A DNA stretch of 64,000 nt from Gorsachius magnificus (taxonomy: Eukaryota > Chordata > Aves > Pelecaniformes > Ardeidae). The DNA is taken from assembly GCA_034008185.1 (NCBI GenBank), contig CM067081.1, positions 22,815,821 through 22,879,820 on the forward strand, given 5' to 3'. This document shows, piece by piece, positions 50,601 through 61,455 of the stretch (positions within the stretch are counted from its first letter, which is position 1; each line of letters opens with the position of its first letter). The translations under genes and the position numbers were made by a program. The notes under the pieces are model-generated. The model saw only the letters and a program-made list of their open reading frames with translations. It was not told the origin of the DNA and made no database searches.

Positions 50601-52096
50601 CCAGTGAGGCATGCATGGATTTAGCGAGATGTTAAGCGACATCTCACCCTCTTAGTTGCCTTCTTCCCGCCTTTGACTCCTGCTCCCGTTTTTCTGGTCT
50701 GGTGCTGATGTGTCATACGTTTCTAGTGCAGCTGGTTATATACATGCAGTATAGCATCTTTCTAGATCCTTCATCTCTTGTGTCAGATGCTGCTGGTGGT
50801 TTCAAGCTGGCTGCGTTAAGCATAGGTGGCTCCACACAGGGAGTGGAGTTGGACCTGTTTATCCTAGCTGTAAGTCTATGGCTGTATTGCATACTTAGCC
50901 AGGGTAAAATACGTAAGAAAATGATTGACTATGGTTGGTCCCAATCTTCTGAACCAATACAGTTTTTGAAAATAACAACTTTTTTGTCTTATGTTTTCCA
51001 TTTATTTGGGTATAGGAGCAAAGAGAAGCTGTTACTTAACCTCTGTGTTGTAGAACTGAGTATGATTTACCAAATGCCAATGTGTTTAATACAGTGACAG
51101 AGTATCCCAATAAATATCTTGTCTAGTAAGAAGCTGGGGCTGAAATCTGACTCAAACCAGTTGGAAGACAAATGAGGAAGGCAGTGGAACTGCCACTGCC
51201 AACTCTTTTTTTCCTGCACCTGATAACATACAACCCCCCAGCCTGGCTGAGCCTGATGAAGCCCCTTGTAATTCAGGGGCTCATCTTATCTTGATTTCTT
51301 GTTTAACCTTCTGTTACATAGATTTTGAAAAAATTTTAGCCTCGCTTCCCATGAATTTTCTTTTAAGTTCCTCTGAGGTGTGTGTGGTAAAGAAAAGGGT
51401 GGTAGTGCTTCAGTGGCAAGGACACAGAGTAATAGGAGCTTTTTTTACTTACTAATGGATTAGTAGCTGAATAGGTTTTATATCAGTGTTCAGGGTGTTT
51501 GATTGAATTAAACTTCACACTAAAATGAGATGGATACATAATAATTTAAATCATGCATTCACAAATGAAACTTATTTTTCCCCCCACTACTGAACACTGC
51601 TGTGTGTTTTAGCCTGCTCTTTAAAGCAATGGGATATCTCGGGTCAGTCTTTCTCCCCCCCTGCTAGCTTTTGGATGCGTTGGACAAAGAATTGATGAGA
51701 AAACGAAAAACTCAAATGGCAGTTGTATGTTTTCTTCAAAATTGGCCTTTATAGGCGAGGAAGAATGTGATGTGGAGAAGGGACGTAAATTGCTGCTCCT
51801 GGTGAAAGGCATTTTGATTATGCTCAGTGTGGTAGGTGTTTCAAGAGGTAGCAGGCGATTAGCTGGGCAGCGTGCAGCCAGCTTCTGACTGGCCCCGGCG
51901 CGTTGCATGGGGTGGTGGGGAAAAGTGGGGTAAACTGCAACAGGTAAGGGGCAGGCCAGCCCTGAGAACGTTAATCAGAAAGCTGTGGGAAATCAGGCTT
52001 TATTCTGCTGGTCTTACATTTTTTTTGTATAAGAAATTAGATAAGGTGGGTTAAAAAAACCTGTGTAGCAAAACATATTCCTAGTAATTCTCTTAA

Positions 52097-52127
52097 AGCA
52101 AACAAACCCCCACAAATCCCAAACCCA
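52097..52127 (+). repeat. Short A/C-rich tract
   Basis: About 30 bases of AAACAAACCCCCAC-type sequence, a smaller member of the series. Confidence 0.65.
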
Positions 52128-53672
52128 GTAGAATGGTTGCCGTGTTCACCAGACTTTTTTATTGATAAATTGCACATAAAAATTAATTCCAAGGAAAGAC
52201 AATTTTATGAGATGCCTTATCACCCACCGATATTTCAGGAATTCTGTTGTCGTAGATATAGGGAGTCTTTATGCCTTTAGTTGGTATGACAGTGTTGTTA
52301 ACGTTGGCCTTAAATTCTGACATATTCAAATAAACTGTCTCATGTTAAAAAAGATATAAAATGCAATTCAAGACTATTGCTTAGATGTCATGAGCCTATT
52401 TCTTCCTGGCCTGTTCTGAAATAATCTTACAGCTGAGTACTTTGCTTTTTGCTAATTAAGTTGTTAATTTTTTAGAAATGTTCTTGAGAAGAAAATATTT
52501 TAAACCTTGGGGGGCGGGGGGAGAAGGAAAATCATTACAAAAAACACTATGCAACATTTGAAAAGCAAAGAAGTCTTTTTAATTTACTAATGTGATTTTA
52601 ATTAGAGAAATTGAAAGGTCACTTTAATTGCTTTAGTGCAATAAAAAATTTTTTGTTAAGTCTTTTCCAAATGAACTTATGCCCTTGATAACACTGTAAC
52701 TTCTCATTCCAGAAAACTTTTGTGCTGCATGGTCTTTAAACAGAATATTATTCATAAGGAGCACATGGACATTGAATTGTCAGTGTTCAAAAAAAGCTAA
52801 TCAGTTTGACTCATAATTGTATTAATGCCATTTTAAAGAAAAATGCTTAAGAACTTTTTGTATTATATGCTCCCATTTCCCTTTGGGGGGAATTCTGTCC
52901 CACTTGGGCATTCTTGCCCTCAAAGCTGTTCCCCCCAGGATAATGCTTTCAATGCCATTGTGCCCTTTTGTGATGCTTTGAGATCTCTTTTTGTATTTGT
53001 TTCCCCCATCCTAATTTCTTCTATTTTTCCAAGAAAACAGGTTCTGACAGCCTTTGTTTTCTCAGATAAATGTCTTCCCGCATCTGGCATGCTCCCAAAA
53101 TCTGTTCAATATGTGCTCTTGACCTCATTCAGATTGTCATTCAGCACCACCTGTGGAAAACTATATTCTTCCTTGCATTGCAGCTTCTTCCTTATTCTCA
53201 CCCAGCCTGTTTCTGGGAGGCCCTTGCCCTTTTCTGTCAGATGAGTTTATCATTTTGACTGAAAACCTGTCAAAGCAAGGGTAGGTCAGTGTCTGATGTA
53301 GTCAGGGGGCTGTAATGCACAGACAGTCGGTTGGTGGCCGGCTTGCCAAGGCAGCGAGCCAGCTTGCTCCAGACAGTGATCTTTCCTGCTGCTCCTGTGG
53401 GGACTGCCAGGTTTTATAAATGCAAATGTGCACTAAAGTCCAGTGATTCTGGTACTGGAGCACAGGTCTGCGTAGACAGTAAATATCACACTTCTTGCCT
53501 GGATTTGGTGTACATTATCTACATGGACTGTATCCTCTGGGCTTACCTGCAGTGCTCTTGTCATGTTCTGGCTTGAGTACATGACTCCAGTGTCTCTGCA
53601 GGAACTGTGCAGTATTTTATGGCAGGAACGCCAAATCATGTGCTTTAAAAAAGAAAGGTGAAGTATCTTTTG

Positions 53673-53707
53673 AAAAAAAAAAAAAAAAAAACCCACAAAA
53701 AAACCCT
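53673..53707 (+). repeat. WASF3: Poly-A / A-C tract next to the first coding exon
   Basis: Eighteen or so As followed by CCCACAAAAAAACC, ending about 75 bases before the WASF3 coding exon. It lies within the region where the branch point would be sought, but it is upstream of the pyrimidine tract. Confidence 0.8.
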
Positions 53708-53781
53708 GAATGTGTGTTAAACAGATTTATCTCTCTTATTTTCACTGTTGTAAATATAATACATTTTTCTATAAATTCCAG

Positions 53782-53791
53782 GTTGTGAGCC
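53782..53791 (+). promoter_or_regulatory. WASF3: 5' UTR part of the first coding exon, with start-codon context
   Basis: Ten transcribed bases follow the acceptor (…TTCCAG, ending 53781). They contain an in-frame TGA (53786-53788) two codons before the ATG, which fixes the start. The context GAGCC-ATG has a purine at -3, giving an adequate initiation site. Confidence 0.85.
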
Positions 53792-53924
53792 ATGCCTTTG
53801 GTGAAAAGGAACATTGAACCACGGCATCTCTGCCGAGGAGCTCTGCCAGAGGGAATTACTAGTGAACTGGAATGTGTAACAAATAGTACCCTTGCTGCTA
53901 TCATACGCCAGCTAAGCAGCTTAA
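53792..53924 (+). CDS. WASF3: WASF3 (WAVE3) first coding exon, residues 1-44 plus one base
   Basis: WASF3 is an actin nucleation-promoting factor. In the WAVE regulatory complex (CYFIP, NAP1, ABI, BRK1) it acts downstream of Rac and activates Arp2/3 at lamellipodia. This exon encodes the first 44 residues, starting '[20 protein letters not shown]', then the 'ELECVTN' and 'IIRQLSSL' segments, which open the WAVE homology domain. The residues RGALPEGI after HLC separate WASF3 from what I recall of WASF1 and WASF2. The exon is bounded by a TTCCAG acceptor and a GTAAGT donor (53925-53930). It ends in phase 1: the final A joins GC of the next exon to form Ser45. An in-frame TGA just upstream confirms the start. 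No breaks are seen. The proline-rich and VCA parts lie outside the window. Confidence 0.95.
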
Positions 53925-54133
53925 GTAAGTATCTGTAACTTCCTGCAAGTATTTGATTCCTGATGAAAAACTGAATAAATGAAAAGCTGTAAGATGGCTT
54001 GTTTTAAATAGCAAGATTATGATAGAGGACATTGCCACTTACATAATATAATAATATAATGCTACTTCACTATTTTTATGCTCTCCTGTATTTTGGAGTT
54101 TATACAAGAAGAACCTCTAAGATTTACAAGTGT

Positions 54134-54228
54134 TAAAAAACCCCAACAAACCCAACCCACAAACAAAAACCCCCAAACCAGGGGAAAAAAACCAAACAAC
54201 CAACTAAAAAACCAACCAGCCAAAAAAG
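54134..54228 (+). repeat. A/C-rich low-complexity tract
   Basis: About 95 bases of AACCCC/AAACAAAC sequence with one GGGG interruption. The longest member of the series, and again A/C on the sense strand. Confidence 0.85.
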
Positions 54229-55072
54229 TATGGCACAGAAAACCAGGAATTCTTATAAGGCGAGAGAAATTGGTGAAAGAAACAGGACTAGCACTTGAGT
54301 TATTCTTGGCTTTCAGTTATACGAGATGAAGCCAGCAAAGCTTCTTTGCATCAAATGAAACATTTGACTGAAGTTTCATTTTGTTTAATGTGCTGATATT
54401 TTTTTAAGCCTTTTCTTTACATAAGTGTGTGATCAATTCATATGAATGAAATTAAGCATATACATCAAAAGAATGGCATTCACTGAACAAACCTGTAGGC
54501 TGCTGTGGAGGCAAGCTATCGTCAGCTCCATACAGAGTAGCCTACACAGTACACCTGTCAGTTATCGCCACAAGTAGCAATTCTAGAAGCATGCCTGGAG
54601 TGCTTGCAAGAAGAAAAATATTTCTTAATGAATGAGAAAAGAGATTTCTTCAGAGAGTGTTTAACAATCAGCAGCTGTTGTTTGTGTAGATAACTGTCCT
54701 AAAAAAGAAATTATCGCTTCATCAGTTTCCTCACTTTGTAATGGAAATGGTTTAAGAATGTAAGAAAGCCTGTATGGAGTTTAGGCTATGGGTCCCACTA
54801 AGTCTGGTGTTCAATTTGTGATGATAGGAAATAGCCTATACTTGGGGAAAGAGTACAAGAAACATAGTATGTTCCCTGTAATTTAGTGTCTTCTGAGCTG
54901 GAGGTCCATCTGAATCATCCTATGTAATGAGCATTTGTAAACATTTGTAAACCTATTATTTGTGGAATTGCTCAGATGTGTTCAGATAGGGATTGCACTC
55001 TTTTCTTGCCCAATGACCTGTGGCAGAATGTCCCACAACAGAAGCTGATCTGTTTCTTCCTCTTGATACCTT

Positions 55073-55371
55073 TGTCGTGGTTTAACCCCGGCTGTCAACT
55101 AAGCACCACGCAGCCGCTTGCTCGCTCCCCCCGCAATGGGACGGGGAGAGAATCAGGAGGGTAAAAGTGAGAAAGCCCATGGGCTGAGATAAAGACCGTT
55201 TAATAGGTAAAGCAAGCAAAGCAAAACAAGGAATTCATTCACCACTTCCCATGGGCCAGCAGGTGCTCAGCCATCTCCAGGAAAGCGGGGCTCCATCATG
55301 TGTAATGGTGACTTGGGAAGACAGACGTCATCACTCTGAACGTCCCCCCCTTCCTTCTTCCTCCCCCAGCT
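55073..55371 (-). mobile_element. Truncated ERV LTR fragment, antisense
   Basis: The reverse complement ends with the ACCACGACA terminus of the same LTR family as the solo LTR at 1466-2025. It contains the conserved polyadenylation signal (TTTAAT on the + strand at 55199-55204, ATTAAA on the minus strand) and the U5 region. The U3 half, including the TATA box, is missing: homology stops near 55371. Its R region differs from the upstream LTR and holds a segment the other lacks, so the two belong to different subfamilies. Confidence 0.85.
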
Positions 55372-58300
55372 TGAGGGGGGTTCTGGTTCTTGAGTTATGA
55401 AAAATAATGAAAAGTGTTTTCATCTCATGTATTTCTGTAATCTTCTGTGATTTTATTAAGTCCTTTATCATGTTCTCCTAGTGATACCTTTCCCAGGTTG
55501 GAATGTCCTGATCTGTTAGCACTCTTTTTGGATAGAAACCATTTTGTATTTCTGGTCATTGTTGTTTCAACTTTGGATATATAAGTTAGAGTATATTGGG
55601 GGTTTTTTAAGTTGGGAGTGTTGAGGACTTCAGATCATAATCAAAACAGACTTCTACCTCATCATTAGTTTCTGAAGAATTTATAAAATTTTGATTGCTG
55701 CTAAGCACTGAGTTGATATTTTCGGAGAGGTTTCCAAGAGATTCTCTGATCTTTCTTGAGCAGTAGTTGCTGATTTAGTGTCTGGTGTTATTTATAGTTA
55801 ATTTGTGTTTGTATTGTCATTGAGTTTCACTTACTGTTTTATCAGACAGTTGCTCAGTATTGACATCCTTGAGTTTCAGAAAATTGAGAAGAATGGCTAA
55901 TGTCTCCTAATTGCATTCAAGGATATCTGATAAGACCTCGTTTTGGTATTGTACAACAGTTGCCAGAGTGTGGATAATACCCTTTTCACTTGTCTGACTT
56001 GATAAGAATGTCTAGCTCTTGTTTCTCCAGATTTGGTCTTGGGGCTAATCTGCCTGTTACATTGTGTATTCAGATCTGCTTCTGATTGTTGCTGAGGAAC
56101 TGGCTACTTACACAATCCATATCCTGCAATTTTCCCTTAGCAGATTTCTCAGGTGGTCAGAAGTCTCTGTAGACAGCCCTGAAGTACTTTATTAGTGTCA
56201 AGATAAATGCAAATAAATGATGCGTCTTTTGTTTTAACAGGTGAATACATGGTATTTAATGAGTGAAGTCTACCACCAGGCTTGTCCGCAGTCTAAAATC
56301 TGTCACATTTGCAGAGGTTTTCTTCTGCAGACAGTGTTTGTTTTGCCTGTGTTTCAAGCCAACTGGGAGCAAGGAAATGATCATAGAAAAATGCTGTGCT
56401 GGAGCTAATGCAGTTTGTCCTGCTGACAGCATCGGAGCTTGTTGGTGTTCCCACAGCTTGAAGCATAGAGAGAGCAAGCCCAGGTTTATCTTGCAGTCCC
56501 ACTGGATTTTTAATGTTGCACTCTGAGTTCAGCGTGGATTTTAAAAACTGGCAGATCTGTGCTGTTGCATACAAATTTGGCTTGCTTCTGCCTCTGCTCT
56601 TTTCGGGAGACATGAACAAGTTCCTATCCAAAGGGAATGTGCTCTTAGTGGAGCTTTTTTTGGTTATGTCTTCAGATTTGGGTTTGTTTGCAGCCAGCTG
56701 GCTTGGAGCATGGGCAGAATGAGCAGCATTCTGTATGAAACTGCACTTTTACATAAGGCAGAAGCTTGAGTAGGGGATTCACCTCCACTTGGGAGGAGAG
56801 AATCTACCGGGGGGAGGACTGGGAGCATTTGCAACCTGTACCTGTAAGTACCATGGTGCTTTACCTAGTAAAACAAGTCATGGAGCTAAGGCTTTGAAGA
56901 AAGCTTCCACAAAATACTGCCGTTTGGCCTGACGGCTGCAGGACTCTAGCCAGTGAAAAAAGCTGCAACAGGATCCTTTGCAACAGAATCTATTGTACTA
57001 TGGCTTTGTTCCTGAGTTTTGCATATGTGTATATATGGGGAAGAAATAATACATTGCATCTGATTGTCACTGAAGACTGAATATTAAAAACTCCTTTATT
57101 GAGCTTTCTTAATTAAATTTCAGTCTGTACATTAACATACTCATGTTTCAAGTTGTATTACCACTTCTTAACTATTTTCCTTTCTGTGAGTCTTTAAATA
57201 CTTTGTATTTTTGTATCTTTGGCTTCTCCATTCATTCAGATACTAGCTGTCAGGTTGAAATCTTACTTCTACAGGGGTATAAACCATCTTTACACAGGTA
57301 GAGAGCTGCTTTCTTTGACCCATGTGCAAGTGATACCAAACTTTTTTTGTACTGTACAACATAAAACAGAGGAAGTGTGATCTGTGGGGACTTGGAAGAT
57401 TTTTTTATTTCACTCAGAGAGCAGTGTCCACCAACTTGCCTCCTATTATTTTCTTGGGTAGATTGGTTCATGGTTTCCCTAATTTGCACACAGGACTGAG
57501 CATACTGCATCCAGCTCTGTGAGATATCTACTCTTTATCACTGCTAAATCAGGTGGAGTTGGGAAGTTAGCTTTTTTGGCATTGGGTGTTGTGCTGGAGG
57601 TGCTATGAGGAGGCAGGTAAGAATCAAGACCTGGTCAGTAACAGCCTACCACTTTTGCTTATTTAAAAAAAAAAAAAAAAAGGCGGGGAGGAGCATGATT
57701 CTAATGTTAATTAATCCAGTTACAAATGGATGGGTGGAATCACTGTTTTCTGCTCCATGTTGTGACAAAATGGTCATGCCCTGGGTGAATTTCAACTTAA
57801 GGAACACCAGCTAGTTCTGTGGGATGTTTCAGCCCTTACCTAGGACCCTGAGGAGAGCATTGGGCCAGCCCTAGTGTAATCTTTCTTCCAGTGTCTTTCT
57901 AGACCTGACACCTGAATGTCAGGTGATGACATTGCTCTGCCTTTTTCTCTTTGATAATGCTTGTTCACGGTGTGAAAAATTGTAGCCCTTTAATGCACTG
58001 TAAATCATTCTATTAACTCAAACATGTTCTTCCTTGTACTTGTGGAACTAGGAAGGCGCAAAGGAAGCTGTACTTTTTAGGCTCTAATATGAGAAAGGAA
58101 ACTAGCCAAAGTAATAAACACTGCTAGGTTTCTTGTCTTCAGACAAGCCAGCATCATTGTCAGATTCCTCTTCTGTTACAGCACTGAGGGTTTTGACTGC
58201 TAACAAAAGATAGCTTTGGGACAACATATTCAGTGTCTTAGCACCTTTTTGTGCATTATGTGAAAATCAATTGTAATTAATTCAGGTGGTGTCGAGTTTC

Positions 58301-59333
58301 TGTTAAAGATGTTATAAGCTGATGTGGCAAGATGGTGTTTCATGTAATTACTATAGAACTTGGGTAGAGGTATTAAAATTTCAATTACTTGTAAACTACT
58401 GATCTCCAGAAATGTCTCTCAATGCTTGGAAATTTATTTTGCGAGCAATCAAATACACAGCTCTATGAAGATGACCTGTGGAAATGCTAGAAAGAGGCAC
58501 TTCTGTTAATTGACATTAAAACCTATGGAGAGTGGGGATTTGGTGAGGCAGCATCATGGCTAAATTTCCCCTCAACTACTTTTGTGGTTGGAGGGAGCCT
58601 TAGAAGGAAAGACTGCATAATTAATTTGGTGGGGGTTTTTTTGACTGGGTGTTTAGGTTGCCCATATGTTGGGAAGCACTTCATGTTTTTAAATTACTTC
58701 TAGTGTCAAAATCGGCTCTTAAGTTGAAAAATACATGCTTTGTAACTTTAGATGTTGAGTTTTTTCCGCTTGTTTCATTATTGTTAAAAATCTATTAAAA
58801 AGATGGTAATACAGAAAACACTAGAGAAGTACTGCTTTATTTCTAAAGCTTACTGCATCACGTTAATCCGAATAGCGTGTTCCAGTGTTGCCTTTACCAT
58901 GTTACTGTTTTTACTGACAAGAGATTGACAACCTTTCACTTGTTTTAGAGCAGCAAGTGTTAAAAAATAGAAATCAATATTGAAAGTAGTATGTTCCCAC
59001 AAGTCAACTTTATGACTTATTTTGCCTCCTGAAAGATAACTGACAAGCAGCCATCTGCTTGACTTCTCTAGGACTGATGTGTTTAATCCTAGAATGTGGC
59101 AGTCCTCCCTCAGCAGGCTGATCTCAATCCATTAACATAAACTAACAGCCATTAAAATTTATTGATGTTCTGAGGTCTGAATACTGGTGGCTAAAGAATG
59201 TAGTACCTGCTTTATTTAACTGATGAGTTGAAAAGCTCATTTGTTCTATAGCTTGGAATAACCTCTTCATTTGCAGCAACTAAATCAAATGGGGATTATA
59301 ACTGAATCTCAACTAGCTGCTGGGAAGCACTTA

Positions 59334-59526
59334 GAGAACACTTCTAGTGTGAAGGTCATTGAACACTGGGACTGGTTGCCTGGATAAGTTGTGGAGCCTC
59401 CATCCTTGGAAGTATTCAAAACCCAACTGGACGCAGTCCTGGGCAACCTGCTTTGTCTGACTATGCTTTGAGCAGGGACTTGGACTAGCTGATTTTCAGC
59501 CTCAACTATTTTGTGGTTGTGACCCT
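59334..59526 (+). repeat. CR1 3'-end fragment
   Basis: The sequence follows the CR1 ORF2 end ('gtcattgaacactgggactg', then a 'ggagcctccatccttggaag' segment) and the 3' UTR ('gcagggacttggactagctg'). A decayed 'cctcaactattttgtggttg' tail closes it. It is short, 5'-truncated and moderately diverged. Confidence 0.85.
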
Positions 59527-61320
59527 TCTGTTTTGGAAGGGGGAGGAGATTAGGAGCAGGTAGGCAGCAACCCTTGCCTGTCCACCTTCCACATGTGTAC
59601 CAAGCAGAGCTTGATTGCACCAAAATATCTAACATTTTGGATTAGTTATTGGCTGATCTTACGTTTAGTGAAGAAATCTATTACTGGTAAAATCCTCCAC
59701 TCAAAGCAAGGCAATCAAATTAATTTCTTTCAAATTTGTAATTCATAAACAGTGCTTTCAGATATATTATGGTGGTGGTGTTCTCTTTCCGCCAAGTAAA
59801 TGATCCAAGAAAGAGGTGTATTCTGTTGACTTCCTAAGTGTGTCTGTTTTTTACTTTGAATTATTGTCTCCAGATGTTCGCACAATGGGATCTTGACTGA
59901 AATTTTCATTATATCTGTGCTTCTCTTTGTAAAATTTTAAGGTTGGTTATAGGACCCAAATTAAAATGTCAAAAATTGCTGTTGTTTTGGAAGTCACTGT
60001 CATTTAGGTGGTTAATTTGTATACCATATTGTTCCAAAAATTAGACAAAGTTTCACTTTCCCCCCCGCCACGATTTCTGCTGTTGGATTCATCTTGATAC
60101 AGGTTGTAACAAGATGAGTTTAATTCAGAAGTAGGGTTTTAAAACTTATGTTTGTTTAAAAAAACATGGTTAAATGCAGGAGGCAGGATTTTGCTTTTTG
60201 CACAGAGAACTGATGGAGTTTGGATGACTTAAGAGGGGCATTGGCTGCAGAATTTGTGGAGGGGGACATCTTAAATGAAGCAGCAGTATCTGCATAGGAA
60301 GGACTGAGACACAAGTAGGTGTGGTACTGTCAGTTGAGTGAGCAGGAACAATTAATTTGGGTGGAATCTGAAAGTTGTAGGGGAAGTTCTGGGGCATAAG
60401 TGTTGAATTTGGGGATTCTGATCCGGAGTGGTTGAGAGGTTCAGACTGGGGCAGAAGGAGAGTCAAACTGTGGATGATGCCTAGTACTTTGGGAGGAGGG
60501 AGGAGTAGGAAAGGCATGGGCATGCACAAGGATCTGTTGACCAAGAGGGAATTTGGTTTATCATGTGGCACTCCTGTCCACTGTAGCACTTTTAGGGTAG
60601 GGCCTGAGGCTGCAGATCTGAACTGCACTATTCATTCTCTTAGTGATTGAGAAAATACGGCAGCTGAAAGGGAGGCTGAAAAGGTTGTAGGCTCCTCTTT
60701 TGTGCTATATCCAGTCCAGACTGGCCATGAGTAAATGTGGTCACTACCATCCTATTCAATCTCTCAAATGACTCCAGTGACAGAGCAACATGTATACAGT
60801 GAGCATTTGTAGAGAGGTAAGTGGGCTGCCTTGCATGAGGATCCTGTTTTTTATCTATTTCACTTTGCCTTTGTTTTGATGTTGGCTTGTGCTCATGCTT
60901 ATAATTAAATCTTAATGACTGTGGACTGCAAGATTTTGGATTTCAAAACTTTTTTCAGAAGCTTTTATGGACAGCAGTAACTTTGGGCCTTTATTTTCAT
61001 CACAGAGGCAGGTTTTAATGATCAGTTGTGTGACAGTTGGTGGTAGTTCAGCTACATAAGGATTAAAATTTGGAAGTCTCTCTGGTTTTTAAGTAGAAGA
61101 CTAACCAGGATGTCCAGGAGAACAGACTTCAGGCAGCATTTATGGTATATTTTGAGATTTTTGTACAAACCTGTTGCCCAAAATTTTGCTGAATGACAAA
61201 GTGTACTCTTATAATCCTACAGCTACTGTGTTTTATTATAACATCATGATATTGAAGCCATTTGTCTTGTGTTTTGTAAGTCTTTAGCAAAGGGATTTCC
61301 CTGTCTATTTTCTCACACAG

Positions 61321-61455
61321 GCAAACATGCTGAAGACATATTTGGTGAATTGTTTAATGAGGCCAACAGCTTCTACATCAGAGCAAATTCCCTTCAAGAC
61401 AGAATTGATCGCCTTGCTGTCAAAGTTACCCAGCTGGATTCAACGGTAGAAGAGG
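61321..61455 (+). CDS. WASF3: WASF3 (WAVE3) second coding exon, residues 45-89
   Basis: This exon continues the WAVE homology domain. Ser45 is completed across the splice, followed by '[20 protein letters not shown]' and then '[19 protein letters not shown]', ending at 'STVEE' plus one base. These helical segments, with their heptad-like leucines and isoleucines, pack with ABI and BRK1 in the WAVE complex. The acceptor is TTTTCTCACACAG and the donor GTAGGT (61456-61461). The final G would begin a valine codon, matching the usual 'VSLQD' continuation of the family. The next exon is not found before the window ends. Length is 135 bases, phase 1 at both ends. Confidence 0.95.

Larger units (their letters stand above)
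7479..53781 (+). other. WASF3: WASF3 intron 1 (about 46 kb)
   Basis: The intron runs from the GTGAGG donor after the probable first exon to a TTCCAG acceptor ending at 53781. Apart from the repeats listed separately, the intron is AT-rich and shows no recognisable gene on either strand. Open frames of 60-160 codons occur but have no family motifs. Stretches longer than 300 bases without listed features show nothing I can identify. The 5' boundary depends on the exon 1 call. Confidence 0.55.
53925..61320 (+). other. WASF3: WASF3 intron 2 (7.4 kb)
   Basis: Bounded by GTAAGT and by a pyrimidine-rich acceptor ending CACACAG. It holds an A/C tract, an antisense LTR fragment and a CR1 tail, listed separately. 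The remainder is AT-rich with no recognised gene. A 152-codon minus-strand open frame at 60170-60628 has no family motif and low-complexity composition. Confidence 0.9.

Noticed and set aside
50612..50647. Short inverted repeat GAGATGT / ACATCTC
   Set aside because: Seven-base arms are expected by chance in a window of this size.
52843..53244. 133-codon open frame just upstream of the coding exon
   Set aside because: Phe/Ser/Leu-rich translation of pyrimidine-rich sequence with no family match. No evidence it joins the WASF3 coding exon, which has its own ATG preceded by an in-frame stop.
60170..60628. 152-codon minus-strand open frame in intron 2
   Set aside because: Pro/Leu/Ser-rich low-complexity translation of a purine-rich sense strand. 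No motif, no supporting signals.
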